Source: Abelmoschus esculentus | Taxonomy: Eukaryota; Streptophyta; Magnoliopsida; Malvales; Malvaceae | DNA: 64,000 nucleotides | Assembly (NCBI GenBank): GCA_035048815.1 | Contig: JAUCBN010000047.1 | Span: 10,072,001 to 10,136,000 of the forward strand | Direction of reading: 5' to 3' | Shown here: one piece after another, positions 1 through 10,047 of the stretch | Numbering within the stretch: the stretch's first letter is position 1 | How the letters are laid out: each line of letters starts with the position of its first letter | Position numbers and translations under genes: made by a program | The notes under the pieces: generated by a model | Database searches by the model: none | The model's input: only the letters and a program-made list of their open reading frames with translations | Told to the model about the DNA's origin: nothing

Positions 1-297
1 TCTCTCTCCATTACGTCTCCTAATTGATGTCAATTGATCCCACCAAATTAATGCATAATCTATGAATTCAATGGCGACTAATTTTACCTTCTTACGCTCG
101 GAGTAATTATGGCACTTGGAGATGTGCTCGATTTTCTTTTCCCAAGATAGATAAGCCTCAGGATTTTTTTTGTCTTGGAATGGTGGAATGTTAATCTTGA
201 TGTTGTTTAAATCATCATCCACTCTTGGGTGGGCTCTTTGGTACCTAGACTCTTGTTTACTCAAACTTTGTAGGGAGACCCGCTCGTCTTCTTGTTC
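1..297 (-). pseudogene. Ty3/gypsy gag, middle part (split by insertion)
   Basis: The reverse complement stays open across the whole stretch and reads as a plant Ty3/gypsy gag capsid segment, with NPEAYLSWEKKIE, then CHNYSERKKVKL and DYALIWWDQL, the usual landmarks of this gag family. It continues in frame from the gag start at 6994-7153: removing the array at 303-6988 and one copy of its ATCAA duplication joins ...DDELVD to EQEDERVSL without a gap. Gag would form the particle of the element. The reading frame runs off the left edge, so protease and pol cannot be seen. The gag is broken only by the insertion; no stop is visible in this part. Confidence 0.85.
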
Positions 298-302
298 ATC
301 AA

Positions 303-1618
303 TGATAAGTGCTCAACACACTATCACTTTTTACACCTTTTATGGGCATTAATCACCAAATATACACCCACTTGGACCAATGCATGAACTCAATGTGATA
401 TATTTAGAAGTTAAGCTCATAAAAATAATATTTACAGAAAAGGCACGTTTTACTGTATTTTTATATCTGTGCAGGGAAACCAGTGCCGCGGCAGAGACAA
501 GGCTGAGGCAGGACCTGATGCCGAGGCAGTAGCAGAAAGACAGGAAGCAAGACTGTAGGCGATGAAAAGATAAAAATCCAAGGGGCGTGTCTGGACTCAA
601 AGCCCATGAATTGGAGTTGGCTAGCATGAGGAAAAGCCCAAGAAAAGACCACGCGGGAAAGCCCCCTTAGCCGAATCAAACTTGGAAATATTTTAATTAT
701 GTACTTGACTTGTTCCCTACTCCAAGTTGTATTCTACTTAGGAAAGGTTTGCCCTAGGTCTAGCCTATATAAAGACCTAGCCACCCAATGTACTATACAC
801 GGAATACCTAGGGAGAGAGCCAATTTCTATACTTGTCTTCTTCCTCTCCATTATGTTCTAAACCTTCTTAGCGATTAGGTGAAGGTTGTTGAGTATATGT
901 GAGAGGAGATTGTACTTTGTCTTTGATTCAATGCAATAAAATTATCAAGGTTTGTTTATCCTTTGTTATTCCTTGTTCTCGCATTCAAGCTCGGGAGAGG
1001 AGAGTGTGAGTCATCCATTTATCTAAGCTCGGGAGAGTTAGATTCACGAAAGGGATAAGTACGATGTTTCAATCGCGAAATACTAACTCGGCCTAGGGAT
1101 AGGTTAAGAGTTTCAGCGGCTAAAAGAAGTGTGAGATTGGTTGGTGAGTATAATTGGTTCACGCCGGGAGGTATCATCAAGGACTAGTCATCAACAGCAC
1201 TCTGACTTAGGTATAAGCGGAGTCATTCAAGGACACTTTGCCGAACTTTGGTAAAGTCTACCAACGAGCAAGGGATTGCCGTGGCAGACAGTATTGTCAC
1301 TGCCAAGGCAGTAAACTGTAGTGCTGCCGAGGCAGTGATATACGATTGCATTGAGCAGAGACAAGTCAATCAAATCCACAATACAACGCAACTGGATCCT
1401 GACCCATCTCTCTCTATTATTCCAACTCTTTATTTTTATTTAGTTATTTTAGTATAGAGAAACCAACTCAAATCACTTGTATTTTTACTTTTCTACAGAA
1501 CAAGAAGGTGAAGAAAACATATTAAGTCTACCGGTCCCCGAGGAGACGATAATTCGATAATACTTATCACTTATTACTTTCGATGTGTCCACTTGCACTA
1601 AACGCGCACTTTTGACAC
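303..1618 (+). repeat. LTR1 of the Athila-like array
   Basis: Begins TGATAAGTGCTCAACAC as in the other copies. It carries a TATA box (TATATAAA, 766-773) and TGCC-NN-GGCA palindromes at 484-493 and 519-528. It ends at ...CACTTTTGACAC without the terminal CGCGACA of complete copies. It passes directly into ORF3 sequence through the shared five bases GACAC (1614-1618), which points to a deletion that removed primer site, gag and ORF2. Confidence 0.85.
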
Positions 1619-2192
1619 TCTAGCGCAGATGATGTTGCACGCCTTCCCGGACCAAGGCGTACAATTCCCGGAGTTCCCAAGCAACATGTTCGTCACCGCC
1701 GCACCCTACACCGAGACTACACCAGCCCCGGGAGGACCACGACCATTCTTCCATCCGGACCCTCATCCCCAATACCAGGCTGCCGGCCCATCTAGGGCAG
1801 CAGATTCTGTCGCGACCTCATCTGTCAGCCGAAGGCCATCCAAGCGAAGGGTCGTCTTCAGCACTCCACCCAGATCGCCAATTATCGTGGGTAGTCTATC
1901 CGCCGAGATAGATGCCTACGTGCACCAAAGTTCAACTGTCGCCGGCCCAAGCACACACCATACTGGAGGAGCTACTGCGATGGGAGGAGGAACGGACGTG
2001 ATGATAACCGAAGAGATGGCGGATGTTGAAGAAGGAGAAAAAGTAGAAGCCCCGATGCAAAGGACCCCACCCACTCGAGTCCAGCCGCGGAGGCAAGCAA
2101 AGGCGCAACCATCGCCCTCCCCAAGGACAAAGCATTTGGCATCAAGGCCACGGAGGAAAATTGTTACAAGCAGCTCTTCGGAGTCGCTTTAA
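1614..2192 (+). pseudogene. Athila-like ORF3 region, 5'-truncated
   Basis: Open from the junction with LTR1 to a TAA after SESL. It matches the C-terminal half of the ORF2-ORF3 protein at 54118-54813 almost residue for residue: AFPDQGVQFPEFP, then SRRPSKRRVVFSTPPRSP, then EEMADVEEGE and a basic Pro/Ser/Gln-rich tail. No enzymatic motif is visible. The region is low-complexity and basic, so nucleic-acid binding is possible but unproven. The N-terminal domain is missing because of the LTR1 junction. Confidence 0.75.
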
Positions 2193-2288
2193 ATTTCTTT
2201 GTCCTTAATTCAATTTAAATTGTTTTACTGTTTTTACTTGCTGCATATAATTCATATACTGTTTTGTTGTTTATTCCTTCAAAATATA

Positions 2289-2325
2289 AAGCATTGAGGA
2301 CAATGCTTAGTTTGAGTTTGGGGTG
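2289..2325 (+). other. AGGA-loop hairpin plus internal polypurine-like tract
   Basis: The 8-bp stem AAGCATTG pairs perfectly with CAATGCTT around the loop AGGA (2289-2308), followed by GAGTTTGGGGTG. The same module with a different stem lies next to the 3' LTR (3072-3110). Other copies are at 4839-4875 and about 48809-48845 on plus, and in the minus elements. Confidence 0.6.
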
Positions 2326-2667
2326 CAGATTCTCTGCCAAGGCAGCAATCTACTGTCGCGGCCTTGCCAAAAAGGAAGTATTCCAGTGATTTTTTTTAAT
2401 TTTTATGCTCCCCGCCTTACTTGAATTCACTGCCTACACTCTTGCACTACTCATCATCAGTATTGCCTTAGTTTATTCTTTAGAAATCTTTCTCCTTACC
2501 ATGTTTAGGTTCTGTTAAGAGGGCTTAACCTTAGGATGCTTAAGGATGAAAACTTAGAAGTTTACTATAGGTAGAACTTTAAACTTTAAACACTTTTGGG
2601 ACTTGTTGGATTATAGGAATTCTTTTAATGAACTTAGGTGATAAAGACTTAGATCTTTGGAAAGTAA

Positions 2668-2820
2668 CTAGAGGTGCCTACCACCGGCTCTAGAAAGTCT
2701 CTTCTTCATACTAGAGGTGCCCGAAATTGGCTCTAGTATGTGTTAAGGAATATTAAAAAGAAAGAAGGATTTTAGTAAAAAGAAAAACACAAGTCTTTGA
2801 GGTGCCCGAAACCAGCTCAA
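2668..2820 (+). other. Three related hairpins with compensatory stem change
   Basis: Units at 2668-2693, 2711-2736 and 2797-2820 each have a GAGGTGCC core inside an inverted repeat. The first two have TAGAG pairing with CTCTA; the third has TTGAG pairing with CTCAA, so a base pair is exchanged on both sides. The trio recurs at 5226-5375, about 49193-49345 and, inverted, at about 53480-53640. Confidence 0.6.
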
Positions 2821-3071
2821 GATTTGGGGTTTGAAAAAGAAGAGAACACTTAACCAATGTCTATTTGTCTTGAACTTAGAGTTTATCTAAGAAAGCCTTT
2901 AATCAACTTGTCCACAAAAACACACACACTCAAAACTCCTATAGTTTGTTTCTAGGTAAATCCTTGAGTAACCGAATGGTTAAGGCTAAAGAATAGGCCT
3001 AGTTATGGTGGGGAGAATAGATGGACATGTAAGACCAAGAGAGAGTAAAGTTCGGCAAATTGATGGTTTGC

Positions 3072-3110
3072 ATTGTTTGAGGACAAGCAATAGTTCGAGT
3101 TTGGGGTGTG
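3072..3110 (+). other. AGGA-loop hairpin and polypurine tract before LTR2
   Basis: ATTGTTTG-AGGA-CAAGCAAT (one G-T pair) is followed by AGTTTGGGGTGTG directly at the LTR boundary, the position where plus-strand DNA priming occurs in LTR retrotransposons. In the copy at 5626-5664 the stem is perfect (ATTGCTTG/CAAGCAAT). Confidence 0.7.
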
Positions 3111-4445
3111 TGATAAGTGCTCAACACACTATCACTTTTTACTCCTTTTATGGGCATTAATTACCAAATATACACCCACTTAGACCAATACATGCACTCA
3201 ATGTGATATATTTAGAAGTATGCTCATATAGATACTATTTACGAAAAAAGGCACGTTTTACTGCGTTTTCATATCTGTGCAGGAGAACCAGTGTCGCGGC
3301 AGAGACAAGGCCGAGGCAGGACCTGATGCCGAGGCAGCAGCAGAAAGACAGGAAAGCAAGATTATAGGCTATGGAAAGACAAAAATCTAGGGAACGTGTC
3401 TAGACTTGAGGCCCATGAATCGGAGCTGGCTAGCACAAGGAAAAGCCCAAAGGAAGATCACGCGGGAAAGCCCCTTAGCCGAATATAAACTTGGAAATAT
3501 ATTATTATTATGTACTTGACTTGTTCCCTACTCCAACTTATATTCTACTTAGGAAAGGTTTGCCCTAGGTCTAGCCTATATAAAGACCTAGCCACCCAAT
3601 GTAAGATACAACGAAATACCTAGGGAGAGAGCCGACTTCTACTCTTGTTTCTTTCCTCTCCCTCATGTTCTAAACCTTCTTAGGGATTAGGTGAAGGTTG
3701 TAGAGTATTTGTGAGAGGAGATTTTACTTTGTCTTTCATTCAATGCAATAAAGATTATCAAGGTTTGCTTATCCTTTGTTATTACTTGTTTCACAATTGA
3801 GCTCGGGAGAGGATATTGTGATCATCCATTTATCTAAGCCCGGGAGAGTTAGATTCACGAAAGGGGTAAGTACGATGTTTCAATCGTGAAACACTAACTC
3901 GGCCTAGGGATAGATTAAGAGTTTCAGCGGCTAAAAGAAGTGTGAGATTGGTTGGTGAGTATAATTGGTTCACGTCGGGAGGTATCATCAAGGACTAGTC
4001 ATCAACAGCACTCTGACTTAGGGATAAGCGGAGTCATTCAAGGACACTTTGCCGAACTTTGGTAAAGTCTACCCAAGAGCAAGGGATTGCCGCGGCGGAC
4101 AATATCGTCGCTGCCAAGGCAGTAATCTGCAGTACTGCCGAGGCAGTGATGTACAATGGCATGAGACAGAAACAAGTCAGTTGAACCCACACTACGAAGC
4201 ACTCTAACCTACCCCACTTTTTCCATCCTTGATTTCTTGATCACTTATCTTTATTACTTTAATTAGTTTCCTTAGTTATAATCCAACTCAATTATTTGTG
4301 TCTTTAATTTTCCATTGTGCAGGAAGAATAAATTGCGTAAGTAAAGCCAATCCCTGTGGGTTCGACATCTTAAATACTTCAATCTGACAAAAGGTGGAAG
4401 GACGAATGCTTCTTCATAAAAGCAAGACTTTCTAGCCTTCATCAA
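3111..4445 (+). repeat. LTR2 of the array, with an unrelated 3' third
   Basis: Matches LTR1 and LTR3 from TGATAAG through the TATA box to about 4180. It then departs completely from the family: the last ~260 bp are a different sequence ending CATCAACA, just before ORF3 sequence. Either this LTR belongs to a subfamily with another U5 or it is recombinant. No primer site follows it. Confidence 0.7.
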
Positions 4446-4746
4446 CAGTCTATCAGCCGAGATAGATGCCTACGTGCACCAAAGCTCCACTGCCACCGGC
4501 CCAAGTACCCACCACACCGGAGGAGCAACAACAATGGGAGGAGGAACGGACATTATGATAACCGAAGAAATGGCCGATGTGGAAGAAGGATAAGAGGTCG
4601 AGGCCCCAATGCAATGGACACCGCCCACACGAGTCCAACCGCCCCGGCAAGCAAAAGCGCAACCATCGCCCTCGCCAAGGACAAAGCAATCGGCAGCAAG
4701 GCCAAGGAGGAAAATTGTTACAAGAAGCTCTTCGGAGTCGCTTTAA
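4446..4746 (+). pseudogene. Athila-like ORF3 C-terminal fragment
   Basis: Starts in SLSAEIDAYVHQSS and runs to the family stop after SSSESL. There is an in-frame TAA after MADVEEG, near 4590. It is shorter at its 5' end than the first fragment (1614-2192), so the two internal deletions in this array are independent. Confidence 0.7.
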
Positions 4747-5664
4747 ATTCTTTGTACTTAATTCAATAATACTTGCTATTACTGTTTTAAATGCTGCTTA
4801 TTTCATATTTTGTTTTGCCGCGTAATTCTTCAAATATAAAACATTGAGGACAATGCTTGGTTTGAGTTTGGGGGTGTAGATTCACTGCCAAGGCAGCAAT
4901 CTACTGCCGAGGCCTTGCCAAAAAAGGAGTATTCCAGTGAATTTTTTTAAATTTTTCATGCTCCCCGCCTTACTTGAATTAACTGCCTACACTTTTGCAC
5001 TGCTTATCATCAGTATTGCCTTAGTTTTTTCTTTAAGGCTATAGAAATCTTTCTCCTTACCATGATTAGGTCTTGTTAAGAAGGTTTAACCTTAGGATAC
5101 TTAAGGAGGAAAACTTAGAAGCTTACTATAGGAAGAACTTTAAACACTTTTGGGAGTTGTTGGATTATAGGAGTTCTTTTAATGAACTTAGGTGATAAAG
5201 ACTTAGATTTTTGGAAAAGTAACTAGAGGTGCCTACCACCGGCTCTAGAAAGTCTCTTCTTCATACTAGAGGTGACCGAAATTGGCTCTAGTATGTTTTA
5301 AGGAATAGTAAAAAGAAAGAAGGAATTTAGTGAGAAGAAAAACACAAGTCTTTGAGGTGCCCGAAATTGGCTCAAGATTTGGTGTTTGAAAAAAAGAGAA
5401 CACTTAACCAATTTCTACTTGTCTTGAACTTAGAGTTTATCTAAGAAAGCCTTTAATCAACTTGTCCATAAAAACGCGCACACTCACAACTCTTATAGTT
5501 TGTTTCTAGATAAACCCTTGGGTAACCGAATGGTTAAGGCTTAAGAATAGGCCTAGTTATGGTGGGGAGAATAGATGGACATGTAAGACCAAGAGAGAGT
5601 AGAGTTCGGCAAATTGATGGTTTGCATTGCTTGAGGACAAGCAATAGTTCGAGTTTGGGGTGTG
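4747..5664 (+). other. 3' non-coding region and polypurine tract before LTR3
   Basis: Repeats the plan of 2193-3110: hairpin plus internal polypurine-like tract (4839-4875), TGCCAAGGCA near 4888, the three hairpins (5226-5375), then the perfect hairpin ATTGCTTG-AGGA-CAAGCAAT (5626-5645) and the tract ending at the LTR3 start. No coding sequence. Confidence 0.7.
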
Positions 5665-6988
5665 TGATAAGTGCTCAACACACTATCACTTTTTACTCCT
5701 TTTGTGGGCATTAATCACCAAATATACACCCACTTGGTCCAATGCCTGAACTCAATGTGATATATTTAGAAGTTAAGCTCATAAAGATAATATTTACAGA
5801 AAAGGCACGTTTTACTGTATTTTTATATCTGTGCAGGGAAACCAGTGCCGCGGCAGAGACAAGGCCGAGGCAGGACCTGATGCCGAGGCAGCAGCAGAAA
5901 GACAGGAAGCAAGACTCTAGGCGATGAAAAGATAAAAATCCAAGGGACGTGTCTGAACTCAAAGCCCACGAATCGGAGCTGGCTAGCATGAGGAAAAGCC
6001 CAAGAAAAGACCACGCGGGAAAGCCCCCTTAGCCGAATCAAACTTGGAAATATTTTAATTATGTACTTGACTTGTTCCCTACTCCAAGTTGTATTCTACT
6101 TAGGAAAGGTTTTCCCTAGGTCTAGCCTATATAAATACCTAGCCACCCAATGTACTATACACGGAATACCTAGGGAGAGAGCCGATTTCTATACTTGTCT
6201 TCTTCCTCTCCATTATGTTCTAAACCTTCTTAGGGATTAGGTGAAGGTTGTCGAGTATATGTGAGAGGAGATTGTACTTTGTCTTTGATTCAATGCAATA
6301 AAATTATCAAGGTTTGCTTATCCTTTGTTATTCCTTGTTCTCACATTCAAGCTCGGGAGAGGAGAGTGTGAGTCATCCATTTATCTAAGCTCGGGAGAGT
6401 TAGATTCACGAAAGGGATAAGTACGGTGTTTCAATCGCGAAATACTAACTCGGCCTAGGGATAGGTTAAGAGTTTCAGCGGCTAAAAGAAGTGTGAGAAT
6501 GGTTGGTGAGTATAATTGGTTCACGCCGGGAGGTATCATCAAGGACTAGTCATCAACAGCACTCTGACTTAGGGATAAGTGGAGTCATTCAAGGACACTT
6601 TGCCGAACTTTGGTAAAGTCTACCCACGAGAAAGGGATTGCCGCGGCAGAAAGTATTGTCGTTGCCAAGGCAATAAACTACAGTGCTGCCGAGGCAGTGA
6701 TATACGATTGCATTGAGCAGAGACAAGTCAATCAAATCCACAATACAACGCAACTGGATCCTGACCCATCTCTCTCTATTATTCCAACTCTTTATTTTTA
6801 TTTAGTTATTTTAGTTTAGATAAACCAACTCAAATCACTTGTGTTTTTACTTTTCTACAGAACAAGAAGGTGAAGAAAGCATATTAAGTATACCGGTCCC
6901 TGAGGAAACGATAACTCGATAAAATACTTATCACTTATTACTTTCGATGTGTCCACTTGCACTAAACGTGCACTTTTGACACGCGACA
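5665..6988 (+). repeat. LTR3 of the array, complete
   Basis: 1324 bp, TGATAAG to CGCGACA, followed by the ATCAA duplication. TATA box TATATAAA at 6128-6135. Exact TGCC-NN-GGCA palindromes lie at 5846, 5881, 6639, 6663 and 6687. The last three are 23-24 bp apart. Confidence 0.9.
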
Positions 6989-6993
6989 ATCAA

Positions 6994-7153
6994 CCAACTC
7001 ATCATCATATTCTTCCTCGTGGTCTGAATTTTGCATCCTTTGAGATCTTTCCTCTAACTGTTCTATTCGCTCTTGCATTGGCCCCAACCTTTGTTTCAAC
7101 AACCTGTCCATTTCTCTAATAATATCTTGAAGATTGGTATTAGTTGCATCCAT
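6994..7153 (-). pseudogene. Ty3/gypsy gag, N-terminal part
   Basis: The start codon is at 7153. The peptide opens MDATNTNLQDIIREMDRLL and has a Gln/Glu-rich coiled-coil-like stretch (QERIEQLEERSQRMQ) ending in an acidic run. It continues in frame into 297-1 across the inserted array. The start is chosen because it is the first ATG in frame after a leader and primer site. Confidence 0.8.
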
Positions 7154-7622
7154 ATTAACATTATTACTATCACAAACAGGGTTCCCTACGGAATTTTAAG
7201 ACATATTTAGTAACAAAATAAAATATAAACCTCACCAAACGCTACAAACAAAATCACTCCACTCGTGTTTCACTCGGGATAGCTTTTACCCTTAGTGTTC
7301 TCTAATGCCTTTTTTCACTCTTGCTCTCATTAAAGTCATTTAAATAACTCACTCAAGGCTTGCAAGTGTCTTGTAGAAATCTGCTGAAATAACTTGGTTG
7401 TGTAGAAGGTGAAATTGTGAAAGGTTAAGAGAAAATAATGGTGAGAAATATAAGAGAACGAGAATAAACACTTCAAATATATATTTTTTAAGATGAAAGA
7501 AGTATACTAGAAGCTTGCTACCTCCCTCTTTGAATTGATTATTTTTTTCAAGTTTTTTTTTTCATTTTTTTCTTTTTTCACTAACCCGAGAAAAAGAAAG
7601 CAACCTTCTTACAAAATCTCCT
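7154..7622 (-). other. Leader of the gypsy element
   Basis: AT-rich untranslated leader between gag and primer site; includes a T-rich run near 7540-7580. No ORF recognised. Confidence 0.5.
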
Positions 7623-7636
7623 AGGCTCTGATACCA
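7623..7636 (-). promoter_or_regulatory. Primer binding site, initiator tRNA-Met
   Basis: On the minus strand TGGTATCAGAGCCT is complementary to the 3' end of plant initiator tRNA-Met. It sits two bases from the LTR end TATCA, on the correct side for the gag at 7153. Confidence 0.85.
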
Positions 7637-7638
7637 AT

Positions 7639-8118
7639 TGATAGAAACACGATAATATGGTCTGAGTCATATATGATATTTCTCGATCGTGATTCTAGTA
7701 AGAATAGATTTCACAAGAATTATTACGCTATAATTTCATAAACATAAAGCATAAGAATAATAATAAAGAAATAATGGAATGAAAGATATGGAAGAGGTTT
7801 GAAGTGTATGGAAGTGTGATGATTCTAGTGGTTATATGAAATGAAGGAAAGTTAGAAATATGTAATGGTGGTGGCATGGGTATGTAACTTTAAGGAATAA
7901 ATGGATTGTGATCCACTAGCTATATTGAGATAGGAACCAACAATATAATATGATGGATTCGATGAGGTAGGAGTGTGGCACGTGACCCACTAACTATAAG
8001 GAGCTAGGAACCAACGCGATAATAAGATGGAATGGATGAAGACTACAAGCCTAACTTGAAGTCGATAGAGTTGTCGCAAGAACAAAGTTGAAAGCAACAT
8101 TTCAAAAGATTTTTATAT
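7639..8118 (-). repeat. 5' LTR of the gypsy element (right end uncertain)
   Basis: The LTR end next to the primer site is firm (TGATAGAAACACG on plus). The far end is a guess: TATCA at 8114-8118 mirrors the TGATA start and would give 480 bp. The partner LTR lies outside the window, so the true length may be greater. Confidence 0.45.
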
Positions 8119-9211
8119 CAAAAGTGGTGTCATAAAAATGAAGGAAATGTTCCTATTTATAATGTTCATAAGAACCATATGAAGAGTCTTACAACAAGAG
8201 ATGAATGCTTCATATTTAATGAATGCTAACAGATGCTTTATTTTCTCTTCTATCTTTAAGTGGATGAATGTTCAAGGTATTATTGATGAATTTGGACTAA
8301 ATTTAAGCTTAATATAACATAATTTCGTCCAAATGGTGGAAGAACTCTTGGTCTGCCTTGTCTTGCTCTTTTATGGAGAAAAAGTGGGTGAAAATGGACA
8401 CTTGATGTATGTAGACACTTGGTAGCAAAAGGGGAGTGTATCTTCCAATTCCATACTGATTCTCAAGCTAATTATCCTTTTTTAATTTCATAATATTATG
8501 CATTAAGAATACCTTCATTGCTTGTCTTCATGTAGAATACAAATAGCCTCCAAAAGATAATTAAATGACTTGAATGCCTTGATTATTTGTATAATGATGG
8601 ATTTCATTTGTATGAATAAAAATCAGCTTTGAATTGACTTCAATATGTGAATAAAGAATACCTTCAATGACTTGTCTCTTGGATGAAGATGAAGGGAATC
8701 TTCCTTAACTCAAACTCATCCAAATCATCCTTGCACAAAATTCCCTAAATGAAAATTCTAGTCTGCATTGTCTTCGGTAAATCGATCATATCTCAAGCTT
8801 CAGGTATCGAATTAAGGTTATTCAAAAGGCATTGGAAATATAAGAGATATAGGAATAAACTTGAAAGAGACTTCAAGACTCAAATATTCTCGGATCCAGT
8901 TCAAAAATGGAGATCAATCTGACATGTATTCTTGCATTTGGTATGATTGTTCATCTCCCTTCATTCACATAACACAAAGGTAAATTTTATTTATATTTTA
9001 ATTAAAAAATGCATAAAACAATATAAGAGTTAGTTTGATTAATACACTAGTTTAATGAATGAACTAGTTTGATCAATGAACTAACTTTATTAATGAACCA
9101 CATGCATGAATAAAATAGTTTGTTAGATGACTACATGAACTACTTCCCTAAATGAACTAGATGCTTAAATACTATGCATGCTTAAATAATCAAAATAAAA
9201 ACTTTAAATTC
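8119..9211. other. AT-rich stretch without recognised gene
   Basis: May include the rest of the LTR above. No coding sequence or clear repeat boundary is visible. Confidence 0.3.
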
Positions 9212-9427
9212 TCATGCAAAATTATGCATATGCAAAATAAAGTGATCTTCCCTTGTTAATCTCACTTCCCCACATTCAAAGCTTGATGTGAACAAGCTTT
9301 CCATGGCTGATTGAAACTTCTTGTCCCTTGCACGTGTGATGGGGCCACTTAGGTACTCCTCCGGGTCCTTGTCAATGATGTTCATATCAAAGGGAGAAAG
9401 GAATTGGTTCCGCTTAAATTTATGCAC
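9212..9427 (-). pseudogene. Retrotransposon polyprotein C-terminal remnant
   Basis: A 71-residue open frame contains SGPITRARDKKFQSAMESL. This resembles the (G)PITRARAK motif often found at the C-terminus of plant Ty3/gypsy polyproteins. Nothing upstream on the same strand continues a pol gene, so this is an isolated tail. The identification rests on one short motif. Confidence 0.4.
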
Positions 9428-9802
9428 TCTCTATTTCATATATATATGTATATAAATTTTAACCCCCTCGACCCGGTCTAGACGCCATCGACTCGAACTA
9501 GTTACACGAGAAATACCGAGGCTAATTCGAAGACTCTTCCCCGATAAACAACCCTATTTTTTTCTTTTATCTTCTCTAAATACATTAATTAGATACTACA
9601 TATTCATGCAAGGAATGAGTTCATTTGCAGCGGAAATTAATGATAAAGGAGTCCTAATTTAAACGAACAAGTTTTAGGGACCTAATTGTAATTTTCCAGA
9701 AAATTATGATCTAAAAGTGAAATTAAGGTTTCCAATCCTTAATTAAGTATATTTCATGCTTGCAGGTAAATTTTCAGGTTAAAATAATATCTACAAGTTA
9801 TC
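9428..9802. other. No gene recognised
   Basis: AT-rich with a short GC-richer patch near 9460-9550; no ORF or repeat boundary identified. Confidence 0.3.
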
Positions 9803-9804
9803 TA

Positions 9805-10045
9805 CTCCCTCCATCCCACTTTATTTGTCTAGTATTAACTTTTTTGGTTAATTTTTTTTTTCAACTTTGACTCATTATTGATAAAAATGTAAAAAATATA
9901 TTTTAGAAAACTCTAATCAGTTAATTTAAAAATATATATTTTATAAAATTTAATAAATTAAAATATTTAAAATAACAGTGATCAAAGTTTTAAAATTTTG
10001 ACTTTAAAAAGTCAATACTAGACTTCTTAAATGGGATAGAGGGAG
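9805..10045. mobile_element. Stowaway-type MITE
   Basis: Terminal inverted repeats CTCCCTCCATCCCA and TGGGATAGAGGGAG, 241 bp, flanked by TA at 9803-9804 and 10046-10047, as expected for Tc1/mariner-type Stowaway elements. The inside is AT-rich and non-coding. Confidence 0.9.
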
Positions 10046-10047
10046 TA

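Larger units (their letters stand above)
2193..3097 (+). other. 3' non-coding region of Athila-like element, structured
   Basis: No ORF. Contains an AGGA-loop hairpin followed by a polypurine-like tract (2289-2325), TGCCAAGGCA near 2337, and three short hairpins at 2668-2820. Near its end comes a second AGGA-loop hairpin before LTR2. The same layout recurs in every other copy of this family in the window, on both strands. Confidence 0.7.
303..6988 (+). mobile_element. Athila-like three-LTR array, one insertion
   Basis: The order is LTR1, ORF3 fragment and 3' region, LTR2, ORF3 fragment and 3' region, LTR3, all on the plus strand. The outer ends are TGATAAG and CGCGACA. They are flanked by the 5-bp direct repeat ATCAA at 298-302 and 6989-6993, and the host gag reading frame is continuous when the array is removed, so the array behaves as one insertion. 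No primer site, gag or pol remains inside. It may have arisen by unequal recombination between elements or LTRs, or by recombination before integration. Confidence 0.9.

Noticed and set aside
349..627. 92-residue antisense ORF in LTR1, repeated in LTR3 and, shorter, in other LTRs
   Set aside because: It recurs because the LTRs are near copies. It is broken or shortened in several of them and has no domain, so openness reflects shared ancestry and not selection.
7623..9427. One continuous gypsy element from the tail at 9212 to the gag at 7153
   Set aside because: The LTR and primer site place the start of the element left of 7639, so the pol-like tail to the right must belong to another element.
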